A stretch of 64,000 nt of DNA, from assembly GCA_001913845.2 (NCBI GenBank), contig MKGP02000020.1, positions 36,643 through 100,642 of the forward strand. The letters are read 5' to 3'. A program made the position numbers and the translations under genes. Of this stretch, positions 54,983 through 63,651 are shown piece after piece. The DNA comes from Limnothrix sp. CACIAM 69d. GTDB lineage: Bacteria > Cyanobacteriota > Cyanobacteriia > CACIAM-69d. Within the stretch, counting starts at the first letter, position 1; each line of letters begins with the position of its first letter. Below the pieces are notes generated by a model. It was not told the DNA's origin. It did not search any database and worked only from the letters and a program-made list of their open reading frames with translations.

Positions 54983-56020
54983 TTACTTCAGTTGCAGAAC
55001 CGAGGGCTTACCGAATTGGTGAATGGTGTCCACAAAGCGCACCGTGCGGGACTGGCTGGAGATGACCAAGCTTTGAGTCCGCGCACCACCGCCAAAGAAG
55101 CGCACGCCTTCCATCAGCACACCGGGGGTGATCCCGCAGGCGGCGAAGAGGACGTTTTCGCCCGAAGCCAACTCGTCAGCGTTGTACACCCGATCGGGAT
55201 CGGTAATGCCCATGCTGGCCAGGCGCTCCAGGTTTTTCTCCTTGCTTTCGCCAATCAGACCGGTCTTCACGATTTCGGGATCGTAAATCAGTTGGCCTTG
55301 GAAGTGACCATCGACGCAGCGCATGGCGGCGGCGGAAATCACACCCTCGGGAGCCGCACCGATCCCCATCAGGGCATGAACGTTCGTCCCGGAAAAGGCA
55401 CAGCAGATAGCGGCCGACACGTCGCCATCGCTGATCAACCGAACGCGCGCACCGGCTTCCCGGATTTCAGCAATCAGATCCTTGTGTCGGGGGCGATCCA
55501 TCACGATCACCACCAACTCCTCGATCGAGCGGTGCAAACATTCCGACAGGATCTTCAGGTTTTCGGTGGCCGACTTGTTAATGTCCACCTTGCCCTTGGC
55601 CGCCGGAGGCGCTGCCAACTTCTTCATGTAGAAGTCGGGAGCCGCAAACAGACCGCCCTTATCGGCGATCGCCAACACCGCCATCGAACCGTTTTGGCCA
55701 TAGGCCACCAAGTTCGTACCCTCGCAGGGGTCAACAGCAATGTCAATTTCTACCAACTCGTCAGGGTTGCAGCTCTGGGCACCGTCGGGCGTTGCGCAGA
55801 TCCCCACTTCTTCACCGATGTAGAGCATAGGCGCATCATCGCGCTCGCCCTCACCAATCACAATGCGGCCGCGCATATGAATCTTATTCATCCGCTCCCG
55901 CATGGCTTCCACAGCCACTTCGTCAGCGGTGTTCTTTTCACCTTTGCCCATCCAACGAGCAGACGCAATTGCTGCTTGTTCGACGACCTCAATAATTTCT
56001 AAACCGAGGGTAGTTTCCAC
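54983..56020 (-). CDS. glpX: Class II fructose-1,6-/sedoheptulose-1,7-bisphosphatase
   Basis: 345 residues from a GTG start at 56020 ([20 protein letters not shown]) with AAGGAG 7 nt upstream. GlpX-type lithium-sensitive phosphatase: [20 protein letters not shown], metal site [31 protein letters not shown]. In cyanobacteria this F/SBPase does both Calvin-cycle dephosphorylations, is redox-regulated and is AMP-sensitive. Its cysteines ([18 protein letters not shown]) could take part in that control. Confidence 0.94.
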   Translation of the reverse strand: METTLGLEIIEVVEQAAIASARWMGKGEKNTADEVAVEAMRERMNKIHMRGRIVIGEGERDDAPMLYIGEEVGICATPDGAQSCNPDELVEIDIAVDPCEGTNLVAYGQNGSMAVLAIADKGGLFAAPDFYMKKLAAPPAAKGKVDINKSATENLKILSECLHRSIEELVVIVMDRPRHKDLIAEIREAGARVRLISDGDVSAAICCAFSGTNVHALMGIGAAPEGVISAAAMRCVDGHFQGQLIYDPEIVKTGLIGESKEKNLERLASMGITDPDRVYNADELASGENVLFAACGITPGVLMEGVRFFGGGARTQSLVISSQSRTVRFVDTIHQFGKPSVLQLK

Positions 56021-56185
56021 AAAAATCTCCTTCCCAAGTGCTGGCCAACGAAACCCCAGAGTCGTTCGGGCTTGCTCAGTTAGTCTATCAAAGGGGGGCG
56101 ATCGCGCCGAACTCTTCTACCAGAACCCGGCTGTAAAGATTTGTGGGAACTGGGATCGATCCCCACAGCCTGCCAACAAAGCGAA

Positions 56186-56210
56186 AGCCCCACCCGTGAC
56201 AGGTGGGGCT
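56186..56210 (-). terminator. Strong hairpin between porin and glpX
   Basis: AGCCCCACC (56186-56194) pairs perfectly with GGTGGGGCT (56202-56210), 7-nt loop. On the minus strand it is followed by TTTCGCTTTG. Probably ends the porin transcript. A second inverted repeat (CGCTAG/CTAGCG, about 56330-56350) lies nearer the porin stop. Nothing else is seen in the 338-nt gap 56021-56358 except the glpX leader. Confidence 0.6.
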
Positions 56211-56358
56211 AAAAGGGGGCTGAAATGACTTTTTCAACGGAAGGCTTAACCACCGAAGCAGTCCGGTGAATGACCCTGACCCCGATCAAGGATCGCAGAT
56301 CTAGGGGAATTCACCATCAGCCTTAACAGCGCTAGGGCAAGCACTAGCGTGAAGGGTT

Positions 56359-58071
56359 CTAGAACACGAAGGTTGTCCGCAGCGTGCCAATCACGACATC
56401 ATCGTTGTCGTTGTCTTGGTTCGGGTTCACCTGCCAGATCACACCCGGGGTGATCGAGATCCAGTCGTTCACCGCGTACTTGTAGAACACTTCCACTTGC
56501 AGCGGGATATCGGTCTTCACATCATCGCCATCAATGTTGGTCAGGTAGGGTTGAGCACCCACAAAGATGCCACCCAGGTTCCCTTCCTTCCCGAGGTCAG
56601 GCAGGGCCAAGCCCAAAGCGTAGTACCAGATGTCGGCATCATCGAAGCTGCCGCCCTTCGAGTCAACGCCCGTGTAGCCCACGAAGCCGGTCAGAGCCAC
56701 CTTGGGGCTGAATTGGTAGTAACCTTGCAGACCCACCGAGTTGGAGGTTACAGCATCCTGTTGGGGCAACACGTTGGCCGCCAGAGTGCCCGTGAAGCCG
56801 CTGACGAAACCGGCGTTATCAAAGCCGAACTCGCCTTCGCCAAAGTAGGAGTAGTTATAGGTCAGACCCAAGCCAAAGGTTTTGGCATCGTTCGTGTAGG
56901 TCAACTGGGCCATGGCCGAAAATTGACCGTCGAACAGGCCACCTTCGCCCACACCGTCGCCACTGCGGGGGTTAGCCGCTTCACCGGCCAGGTAACCAGC
57001 CGACAGTTGCCAGTTGTCGCTGAAGTCATACTTCACGCCAATCCCAGCACCACCACCCAGACGGTAGATGGGGCTGCGTTGGGAGAAGGTGGACAGGGAA
57101 CCACGACCGCCATCGTAATCTTCAAAGTAGGGGTTCAGGGTGTTGGAGATGTCATCCCACACGCCCGCGTTGGCCATCAGGTAGCCGCGGCCCTTTTCCC
57201 CGATCGGGAATTGGTATTGCAACGTATCCAAGGTGAACTGGTTACCGGTGTCGCCAAACACTTGGTTGGTCAACACGGTTTCGCCAGCCACGCCGTTGAA
57301 GCCCTTGGAGTTACCCACTTGCAGGCGGGTGATCAACAGGTCTTTGCCGCTGAAGCTGGTGTTGAAGTTCAGGCGAACACGGTTTTGGAACACCACTTGG
57401 TTATCGTCACCGTTGTTGCCACTGAAGGCATCCCCCAGATCATCCAGGTTGGCCGAAGTAGCACCGGCCAGCATCATGATGGCTTCGCCGGTCAGCTTGG
57501 TGGTGGTGGAGAATTGGGTTTTCTCCAGGTAAGAAATCCGACCTTCCAGGGTGTCTACGCGGCCGCGCAGCGCAGCCAGCTCGGTCTTGAACATGTCCTG
57601 CAATTTCTTCAGGACTTCCAGATCGGCCTTGGTGGCGTAGTCGGCCACGTTGGTCACGAGTAATTCTTGGATTCGATCGAGGCAAGCATTCAAACCAGCC
57701 GCGAACTCGTAACGAGTCATGGCCCGGTTGCCCTTGTAGGTTCCGTCGGGGTAACCGGCGATGCAACCGTAACGCTCCACCAACGATTGCAGGGCTTGGA
57801 AGGCCCAATCGGTGGGTTGCACGTCCGACAATTGCGACACGGAGGTCACTTGCTCGGCGCTGTTGGCACGGCGGGCGCGGCCCTCGCGGCCATACTGGTT
57901 GAGCTGGTCGAGGTTGCTCAGGGTCGAGCCGTCGCCAGTCGCTTCCAGAGCGCTCACCGACGGCACGGTGGTTGAAGAAACTTGTTGGGCTGAAGCCGGC
58001 GAGGCTGCCACAACTGCAGCGCCCAGGATCGCCGGGCTAGCCAGCAGGGCTTTCCAAATCAACTTTGACAT
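56359..58071 (-). CDS. SLH-domain OprB/SomA-type outer-membrane porin
   Basis: 570 residues. Signal peptide (LIWKALLASPAILGAAVVAA then SPASAQQ). One SLH domain at about 65-130 (VSQLSDVQPTDWAFQALQSL, GCIAGYPDGTYKGNRAMTRY) anchors to peptidoglycan. A coiled-coil spacer follows (KADLEVLKKLQDMFKTELAA, RVDTLEGRISYLEK). Then comes a beta-barrel of alternating strands ending in aromatic F (TLRTTFVF), as outer-membrane proteins do. The main type of cyanobacterial porin, passing small solutes. ATG 58071 with AGGAG 7 nt upstream. The leader carries a likely Yfr1 pairing site. Confidence 0.92.
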   Translation of the reverse strand: MSKLIWKALLASPAILGAAVVAASPASAQQVSSTTVPSVSALEATGDGSTLSNLDQLNQYGREGRARRANSAEQVTSVSQLSDVQPTDWAFQALQSLVERYGCIAGYPDGTYKGNRAMTRYEFAAGLNACLDRIQELLVTNVADYATKADLEVLKKLQDMFKTELAALRGRVDTLEGRISYLEKTQFSTTTKLTGEAIMMLAGATSANLDDLGDAFSGNNGDDNQVVFQNRVRLNFNTSFSGKDLLITRLQVGNSKGFNGVAGETVLTNQVFGDTGNQFTLDTLQYQFPIGEKGRGYLMANAGVWDDISNTLNPYFEDYDGGRGSLSTFSQRSPIYRLGGGAGIGVKYDFSDNWQLSAGYLAGEAANPRSGDGVGEGGLFDGQFSAMAQLTYTNDAKTFGLGLTYNYSYFGEGEFGFDNAGFVSGFTGTLAANVLPQQDAVTSNSVGLQGYYQFSPKVALTGFVGYTGVDSKGGSFDDADIWYYALGLALPDLGKEGNLGGIFVGAQPYLTNIDGDDVKTDIPLQVEVFYKYAVNDWISITPGVIWQVNPNQDNDNDDVVIGTLRTTFVF

Positions 58072-58083
58072 TACGCTCTCCTA

Positions 58084-58092
58084 TCCTCACAC
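58084..58092 (-). promoter_or_regulatory. Putative Yfr1 sRNA target site in porin mRNA leader
   Basis: On the mRNA strand the leader reads GUGUGAGGA at 13 to 21 nt before the AUG, directly before the Shine-Dalgarno AGGAG (58078-58082). It is the exact complement of UCCUCACAC, the conserved single-stranded motif of the cyanobacterial sRNA Yfr1, which is known in Prochlorococcus to block translation of outer-membrane porin (som) mRNAs. Functional pairing here is inference. Confidence 0.6.
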
Positions 58093-58149
58093 CTGTCTGG
58101 AAGATGGTCTGAAAAATCGCAGCAAGGCGATTCGGGCCGAATTTTCCAT

Positions 58150-58190
58150 ATCACCTTTATAGAGTACCACTGAAAATTAGTGACCGCTGC
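58150..58190 (-). promoter_or_regulatory. Candidate porin promoter
   Basis: On the minus strand a -10-like TCTATAAAG (around 58155-58163) lies about 85 nt before the porin ATG, next to the short inverted repeat CACT-gaaaatt-AGTG. No convincing -35 is seen. Low certainty. Confidence 0.35.
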
Positions 58191-58286
58191 CGAAAATCCC
58201 AATCGGTTTGTGGGCGTGCGATCGCAAGACTTTCCAAGAATTTGAAAAATTTTTTTGAGCAGGCTAAAGCAAGTTTTCTGGCCCGT

Positions 58287-60164
58287 TCAGCTCCAGAACG
58301 GGCCGTCTAGTGCCGACTGGGGCCGCAGCAATTGATGGTCGAGCGCATGGCCGATCGCCTGGTAAACTGCTTTTTCCTCAAACAGGCTCACCAGCACCGG
58401 ATCCAGCCGATTAATTTGGGCCTCTTGCCGCAGGATCGTGAGGGCAGAACTGGTGGAAATTGCCCGCTTGTAGGGGCGATCGGCCGCCGTCAACGCATCG
58501 TAAACATCCGCGATCGACATGATGCGCGTCTGAATCGGAATTTCACCCGCCTGCAGTCCCCGGGGGTAGCCCGAGCCGTCCAGCTTTTCGTGGTGACCAT
58601 AGGCAATTTCTGGCACTTGACGCAGATAGCTCGTCCAGGGAATGCGCTTCAGAAATTGATACGTGTGGGTCACATGGGACTGAATCGCGTTTCGTTCCGC
58701 ACTGGTCAACGTGCCTCGGGGAACGGTGAGCTGCTCAATTTCCGCCGCCGTCACCAGGGGTTTCTGTTGCCCATCCACATCGCGATAGGTGTAACTCGCC
58801 AATTCCTGAAGCTGGGCCAGCGGTTCCGCTTCCAGCACCTGCGGCTCATTGGCTTCTAGGAGTAATGTCCAATATTGATCCAACTCATCCAAGGCTGTCG
58901 CCAATTCCGAGTCCAGGCGATCGAGCGGGTTCACCGCCACCGCACTGGCCATCGTTTTATGAGGGGGTTGGGAGGCCATGGCTGGGGGCACCTTGGCGGC
59001 CGCTAGCCCATGGCCGTTCGACTCCGCCAGCTTAGAAACCCCAGGACTAGCCCCCCCATTCGGTGACTCAGAAGCCGACGATCGGCTTTGATAAGCCGTT
59101 AACAATTCCGGGTGCTCAACCCAATAGCGATACTTCACCTGCAAGCAATCCAGTTCCAGCGTCCGCCGAGCCAGGGCAAACCGGTGACGAATCACCTCGA
59201 GCTGATCGGGATAGAGCTTTTTCTGTTTCACCAACACCGCTTCGGGCACACAGACCTTACCAAAGTCGTGCAACAGACTGGCGTAGCGAATTTCTTGAAT
59301 TTGGCGAGGGGTGAAGTAGGTGGCCGCCAAGGGCCCCGTGTGGATTTCGTTCACCACTTCGCACAGGCGCACCGCCAAGGTGGCCACCCGTTCCGAATGG
59401 CCGGAGGTGCAAGGATCCCGAGACTCGATCGCCTGAACCGCCGCCCGCACAAACCCCTCAAAGAGAGCTTCGATACTTTCCTGTAGATTGCTGCGCTCGA
59501 TCGAAATGGCCGCCAAACTAGCCAGGGCCTGCACCACGCGCTCTTCCCATTCCGTATAGGGACGGGTCACCTCCATCGCGTTCCAGGGATCCACGATCGC
59601 CCGGGGATCGATTTTGCGATTAATCAATTGCAACACCCCGATCGTTTCGCCACTGAGGTTTTGCATGGGCACCACAATCACCGATCGGGTTCGGTAGGAA
59701 AAGCCGCTATCGAAGTTGTGATTGAACTGGTAGGGAACCTCCGCTGGCAAACAGTAAGCATCGGGAATGCTCAGGCTTTTGCCCGTAAGCGCCACATAGC
59801 CCGCCAAGCTGCGTCGGGCCAGGGGCATGGCGAATTCCCGAAACGAGGCATTGGGCTGCGAGGCATTTTGGGCAACTTTGAAAATCAGCTTGGGCGTGTC
59901 ATCACTGCGATCGATCAAATAGACACTGCCCGCATCACTCCAGGTCAGCTCTCGGCAAGTGGTGAGAATCAGCGCCAACAATTCATCCAGGTCGCTAACC
60001 GCCGACAGGGCCGTGGCGATCGCCAGCAACTCTTCAACCAAAGAAGCTTGGCTGGCTGCTTCCTGTAAGAAATCCCGTTCGCCCCAGATAGAAACTGAAT
60101 TCACCGATTCGCTCGATAGCATAACAGGGTGGGAAGGGAAGCTTAGTTGTTGAAAACGATGCAA
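58287..60164 (-). CDS. GAF and HD-GYP domain signalling protein
   Basis: 625 residues. GAF domain at about 40-225 (ELLAIATALSAVSDLDELLA, VYLIDRSDDTPKLIFK, GVLQLINRK). The HD-GYP phosphodiesterase follows: GHSERVATLAVRLCEVV, YASLLHDFGKVCVPEAVLVK (HD), then QSHVTHTYQFLKRIPW and YGHHEKLDGSGYPRGL (GYP), IADVYDALTAADRPYK. About 130 residues of poorly conserved sequence (about 350-480, partly Ser/Ala/Pro-rich) are inserted between the HD and GYP parts. Probably degrades cyclic-di-GMP in response to a GAF ligand. A second start at residue 15 (MLSSESVNSV) is plausible. Confidence 0.88.
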   Translation of the reverse strand: MHRFQQLSFPSHPVMLSSESVNSVSIWGERDFLQEAASQASLVEELLAIATALSAVSDLDELLALILTTCRELTWSDAGSVYLIDRSDDTPKLIFKVAQNASQPNASFREFAMPLARRSLAGYVALTGKSLSIPDAYCLPAEVPYQFNHNFDSGFSYRTRSVIVVPMQNLSGETIGVLQLINRKIDPRAIVDPWNAMEVTRPYTEWEERVVQALASLAAISIERSNLQESIEALFEGFVRAAVQAIESRDPCTSGHSERVATLAVRLCEVVNEIHTGPLAATYFTPRQIQEIRYASLLHDFGKVCVPEAVLVKQKKLYPDQLEVIRHRFALARRTLELDCLQVKYRYWVEHPELLTAYQSRSSASESPNGGASPGVSKLAESNGHGLAAAKVPPAMASQPPHKTMASAVAVNPLDRLDSELATALDELDQYWTLLLEANEPQVLEAEPLAQLQELASYTYRDVDGQQKPLVTAAEIEQLTVPRGTLTSAERNAIQSHVTHTYQFLKRIPWTSYLRQVPEIAYGHHEKLDGSGYPRGLQAGEIPIQTRIMSIADVYDALTAADRPYKRAISTSSALTILRQEAQINRLDPVLVSLFEEKAVYQAIGHALDHQLLRPQSALDGPFWS

Positions 60165-60477
60165 AACCCCCTCAGAGACTGGTCATCAATCTGCAATTCA
60201 ACTTTGCAGTCAAGCCTTGCAGTCAAACACACTTACCAAGATCGTAGGAATAATGCATCAAAGAATGACGAATAACAGGACTGGCGCTGCTCAACAACTT
60301 GGCAATCAAGTCTGAAGTAAAGTGCAGATCATCAGCAGATCATTAACTGAGAATTGCAGCAAAACAGGATGCGATGAGTTGGAGAAATAGGCAATTTCAG
60401 ATAATTTTTCCCCAATTCTCCTGCCTTCAGCCTCTCGCCGGGTTGACCTCGGCAATTTGTCCTCGCTCCGTTCATCC
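60165..60477. other. Intergenic region right of the HD-GYP gene
   Basis: 313 nt. The left part has short direct repeats (TTGCAGTCAAGCC, TTGCAGTCAAACA) just upstream of the HD-GYP start. No gene or RNA recognised. The type-1 element begins immediately to the right. Confidence 0.4.
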
Positions 60478-60753
60478 TTAGAGGATGTTTGAAAAGCTTA
60501 AATGGCTACCTTGCGGGTCTTACCAACCGACAACGGGGCTTAGAGCCTGTCGTCATTTCCTAGGATTAGGTGAAAACAATTGATTTTCCATGTCCCAGTC
60601 GTTGTAACAAGATGCTCAAGCCCCTTGTCCCCTACGATCCGCCAACGGTGGAATCAGGGTTTTAGGCGATTTGACGACACACCCTAAGCCCCTTACCCCG
60701 ACGACGATTACTATTTGACCTGTGCCAAGAAATACTTTTCAAACATCCTCTTA
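60478..60753. repeat. Type-1 MITE-like element carrying a nested type-2 element
   Basis: Ends are perfect 17-bp inverted repeats AGAGGATGTTTGAAAAG (60480-60496 and, reverse, 60735-60751), with TTA at both outer flanks. Subterminal sequence (TGGCTACCTTGCGGGTCTTA) matches the copy at 31825-31959. The central palindrome is interrupted by a type-2 element. The right-hand TTA is, on the minus strand, the TAA stop codon of the pterin dehydratase gene. Confidence 0.75.
60541..60686. repeat. Type-2 MITE-like element nested in the type-1 element
   Basis: 146 bp. Left end TAGAGCCTGTCGTCATTT; right end read inwards TAGGGTGTGTCGTCAAAT. It splits the host palindrome GGGGCTTAAGCCCC exactly at its central TA: GGGGCTTA on the left and TAAGCCCC on the right, so TA is duplicated. 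It aligns without gaps with the copy at 27290-27435 in inverted orientation. Confidence 0.75.
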
Positions 60754-61029
60754 GCCTAACTGATCAATCTTGGCAGCCAGATCAAAATCCTTAGCCGTCA
60801 AGCCCCCTTCATCATGGGTGCTGAGGGTGATCGTCACTTTGTTATAGCTGATCTCCAAATCCGGATGGTGGTTGGCCGCTTCGGCGGGTTCCACAAGCCG
60901 ATTAACAAAGGCGATCGCTGTGATGAAGTCCGCAAACCGACGACGACAAACGATGGTGCTTCCCTCTGCCGTCCAGTTGGGCAGAGCGGTCAAACGGTCT
61001 TGAATTTCGGATGCAGTCAGAAGCGCCAT
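60751..61029 (-). CDS. Pterin-4a-carbinolamine dehydratase (PCD/DCoH)
   Basis: 92 residues from ATG 61029 (MALLTASEIQDRLTALPNWT), the normal family length; an ATG at 61098 would add an atypical extension. Core motif: FVNRLVEPAEAANHHPDLEI (EAxxHHPD; catalytic histidines), then YNKVTITLSTHDEGGLTAKD. Dehydrates 4a-hydroxytetrahydropterin; many bacterial copies have other or unknown roles. The stop TAA lies in the flank of a type-1 element, so transcription may read into the repeat. Confidence 0.9.
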   Translation of the reverse strand: MALLTASEIQDRLTALPNWTAEGSTIVCRRRFADFITAIAFVNRLVEPAEAANHHPDLEISYNKVTITLSTHDEGGLTAKDFDLAAKIDQLG

Positions 61030-61572
61030 ATTCTTGATTTCACCCCGCAGTGGTTTTGAAGTGATTTCGATCCCAAGGTTTTGAGTCGAGATCTTCAATT
61101 AAAGTTACCGGGTCTGTCTTGGGGAAGGAAGATCAATCGCTTGGCACAGAATTCAAGATTTTCAGCAAAAACACTGAATAAACGTCAATTTTGGCAATTT
61201 GTGGCAGTTTGTGGAACCCCGCTTTGGTGCAGGATCAAGAGCGCTGAAATTGGCAGATCCACAGCAGATCCACCGCAGATCCGCATCGGTGCTGATCCTG
61301 GATTGGCCATTGATTGATCATTACTCAGGGCTGGGGCGATCGCCCAGGGACGGCCACCACATGATCCCAAGACCTGATGTAGGTGGCAGAACCTCAGGGA
61401 ATTCGGCACAATCGTAGGCTAGGATTCGCGAGTGGCTGCAAAGAGGGAGCACCAAGCGCCCGCCGCACCACTTGGCCCTGTTGGCAACTCGGAAACCGGT
61501 TCCTGAACAAGTTCAAGAGCAAGTTCAGGAATTTGTGCCGTAACTTGTGCCGTTTACTGTCTTCCTTTCCCC
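61030..61572. other. Intergenic region left of the FAD-Rieske gene
   Basis: 543 nt between divergent genes. A short tandem of GCAGATCC units lies at 61252-61285. Direct repeats of CAAGTTCA and TTGTGCCGT lie at 61500-61555, just upstream of the FAD-Rieske start. No supported gene; frames on both strands look random. Confidence 0.4.
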
Positions 61573-63651
61573 ATGACTCTTTTTCCCCAGCCGAATTCTG
61601 CGGATTCTGGATCAACGGACTCGGCATCAATGGATCCTGCATCAACGTTTTCGCGTCGCACAGCTTTGCAGTTGCTTGGTGTGGGTGCGGTGGGCAGCGC
61701 CCTCGGCTACTCGCGGTTCATGAAGCCGGAGCCTAGTCAATATCAACCCGATCGCCTGACATTGCCAACGCGGTTACCGGACGATCGCCCCAAGCGGGTG
61801 GCTGTGGTCGGTGGTGGCTTGGCGGGTTTGGCAGCGGCCTACGAATTGAGCCGACGCGGATTTGCGGTGACACTACTGGAGCGATCGCCCCACTTGGGCG
61901 GCAAAATCGCCAGTTGGCCCATCACGGTCAATGGTGAATCGCTGATGATGGAGCATGGGTTCCATGGCTTTTTCCCGCAGTACTACAACCTGTGGGCCCT
62001 GACAGAAGAAATGAACATCCGTCAGGATTTTCTGTCCCTGGAGCGCTATTCGGTGCTGTACAAGGATGAAACCTACGCGCCGGAAGTGTTTCGCCCCACC
62101 CATTCATCCTTCCCTTGGAATATTGTCGATTTGGCCATTTCTTCGCCGAATCGGTTTCGCTGGGGCTTAAATCTCACCAGCCCTGCCCATTGGGCCGTGT
62201 TTCGGGCCATTACGGGGTTTGAACCCACGAAGACTTACGAGGAACTTGACTCGATCGCCGTGACAGACTGGGCAGCCAATGACTTCCCCAAGGGGCTATA
62301 TGACCTGTATTTTCTACCCTTTGGCAAATCCACCCTCAACTCGCCGGATGTGCTGAGTGCGGGCGAGTTAATGCAGTTTTTCCATTTTTACTTCTTTGGC
62401 AATCCGGAGGGGCTGGCCTTTAACGGCACAAAGCAGGACATGGGCCGCACGTTGGTGGAGCCGATGATGCGGGCGATCGAGGCTAATGGGGGCAAAGTCA
62501 TCGCCAATGCTCAGGTTGATCAGGTGGCGTGGCAGGATCAACAAATCACGTCCCTGAGTTACCGCCAAACGGGATCCGCCATTCCAGTTCCGTTCTGGGT
62601 CGATCGCCACAGTTCGCTAAACGAGGCCAGTACCCAAGCCACTGCCCAGCGTCCAGCAACCCAGGAGGCTGCGGCCACCGAGCAGCCGGTCACTAAGCAG
62701 GCGGTCACAGCTCAACCGCTGGCGAATCGCCCGGAATATTTTGGCGGTGGTGATGAGGTCTATGCGGTGGCGGAGGGATCGGCGTTGTCGTTAACCTGCA
62801 CCCACCAGGGCTGTACGGTGGCTCCCCAGGCGGATGGCACGTTCCAATGTCCTTGCCATGGGGCCCGGTTCGATCGCGAGGGCAAGGTGCTTCAGGGGCC
62901 CGCCACCAAGCCCCTAGCTCGCTACAACGTGGAGCAGAGATCGGGCGATCGGGTGCAGTTGGCGGCCGCAGCGGTCGATCGGACTCCGAGCCAGGTGGTG
63001 GAAGCGGACTATTTCGTGTTTGCAGCGGATGTGAAAGGCATTCGCCATCTGTTTGACATTGCCGAAGGGGAGGTGGCCGAACCCACCCGATCGCAAGTGG
63101 CCCAGCTCACCGTGGCGGATCCCTTTGCGGTGGCTCGCATTTGGTTCGATCGCGATTTTGATTGGGATCAAAGCGAGTTCACCTCCCTCTCGGGCTACCG
63201 ACTCACGGACAGCATCACCCGCTATCACAAAATCCAAGAGGACTACAAAGCCTGGGCCGATCGCACAGGGGGCAGCGTGGTTGAACTCCATGCCTACTGC
63301 TACAAAGAAGCCAAATTCCCCACCCAAGAAGCCCTGCTCACCACCTTTGAGCAGGAGCTATACGAGTTGGTGCCAGCCCTCAAGGGAGCCACAATTTTGC
63401 ATCGCGAGCTGGTGAACCAAAAGAATTTCTCTGGCTTTCCTCCCGGCAGCTATTCCCAACGCCCTGCCACGCGATCGGGTGCAAGCAACCTCATGTTTGC
63501 GGGCGATTGGGTAAAAATGCCCTTCCCTTGCGGTCTGATGGAACGGGCCATTAGCAGCGGCCTGCTGGCAGCCAATGAAATTTGTCATGAGGAAGGGTTA
63601 CAACGCCGCACCCTGTTGACGGTTCGGCCGGAGGGGGTGCTGCAAATTTAG
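61573..63651 (+). CDS. FAD-dependent carotenoid desaturase-like enzyme with Rieske domain (CrtU/CruE-like)
   Basis: 692 residues. Twin-arginine-like N-terminus ([20 protein letters not shown]). FAD fold [20 protein letters not shown] and [34 protein letters not shown] resembles the aromatic-carotenoid desaturase/methyltransferase family CrtU/CruE. A Rieske [2Fe-2S] domain is inserted at about 385-460: CTHQGC and CPCHG ligands. The second FAD-binding half ends [20 protein letters not shown]. Between about 345 and 380 there is a Thr/Gln/Ala linker. Possible role: beta-ring aromatisation (synechoxanthin-type) or another carotenoid oxidation; product unknown. Confidence 0.82.
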   Translation: MTLFPQPNSADSGSTDSASMDPASTFSRRTALQLLGVGAVGSALGYSRFMKPEPSQYQPDRLTLPTRLPDDRPKRVAVVGGGLAGLAAAYELSRRGFAVTLLERSPHLGGKIASWPITVNGESLMMEHGFHGFFPQYYNLWALTEEMNIRQDFLSLERYSVLYKDETYAPEVFRPTHSSFPWNIVDLAISSPNRFRWGLNLTSPAHWAVFRAITGFEPTKTYEELDSIAVTDWAANDFPKGLYDLYFLPFGKSTLNSPDVLSAGELMQFFHFYFFGNPEGLAFNGTKQDMGRTLVEPMMRAIEANGGKVIANAQVDQVAWQDQQITSLSYRQTGSAIPVPFWVDRHSSLNEASTQATAQRPATQEAAATEQPVTKQAVTAQPLANRPEYFGGGDEVYAVAEGSALSLTCTHQGCTVAPQADGTFQCPCHGARFDREGKVLQGPATKPLARYNVEQRSGDRVQLAAAAVDRTPSQVVEADYFVFAADVKGIRHLFDIAEGEVAEPTRSQVAQLTVADPFAVARIWFDRDFDWDQSEFTSLSGYRLTDSITRYHKIQEDYKAWADRTGGSVVELHAYCYKEAKFPTQEALLTTFEQELYELVPALKGATILHRELVNQKNFSGFPPGSYSQRPATRSGASNLMFAGDWVKMPFPCGLMERAISSGLLAANEICHEEGLQRRTLLTVRPEGVLQI

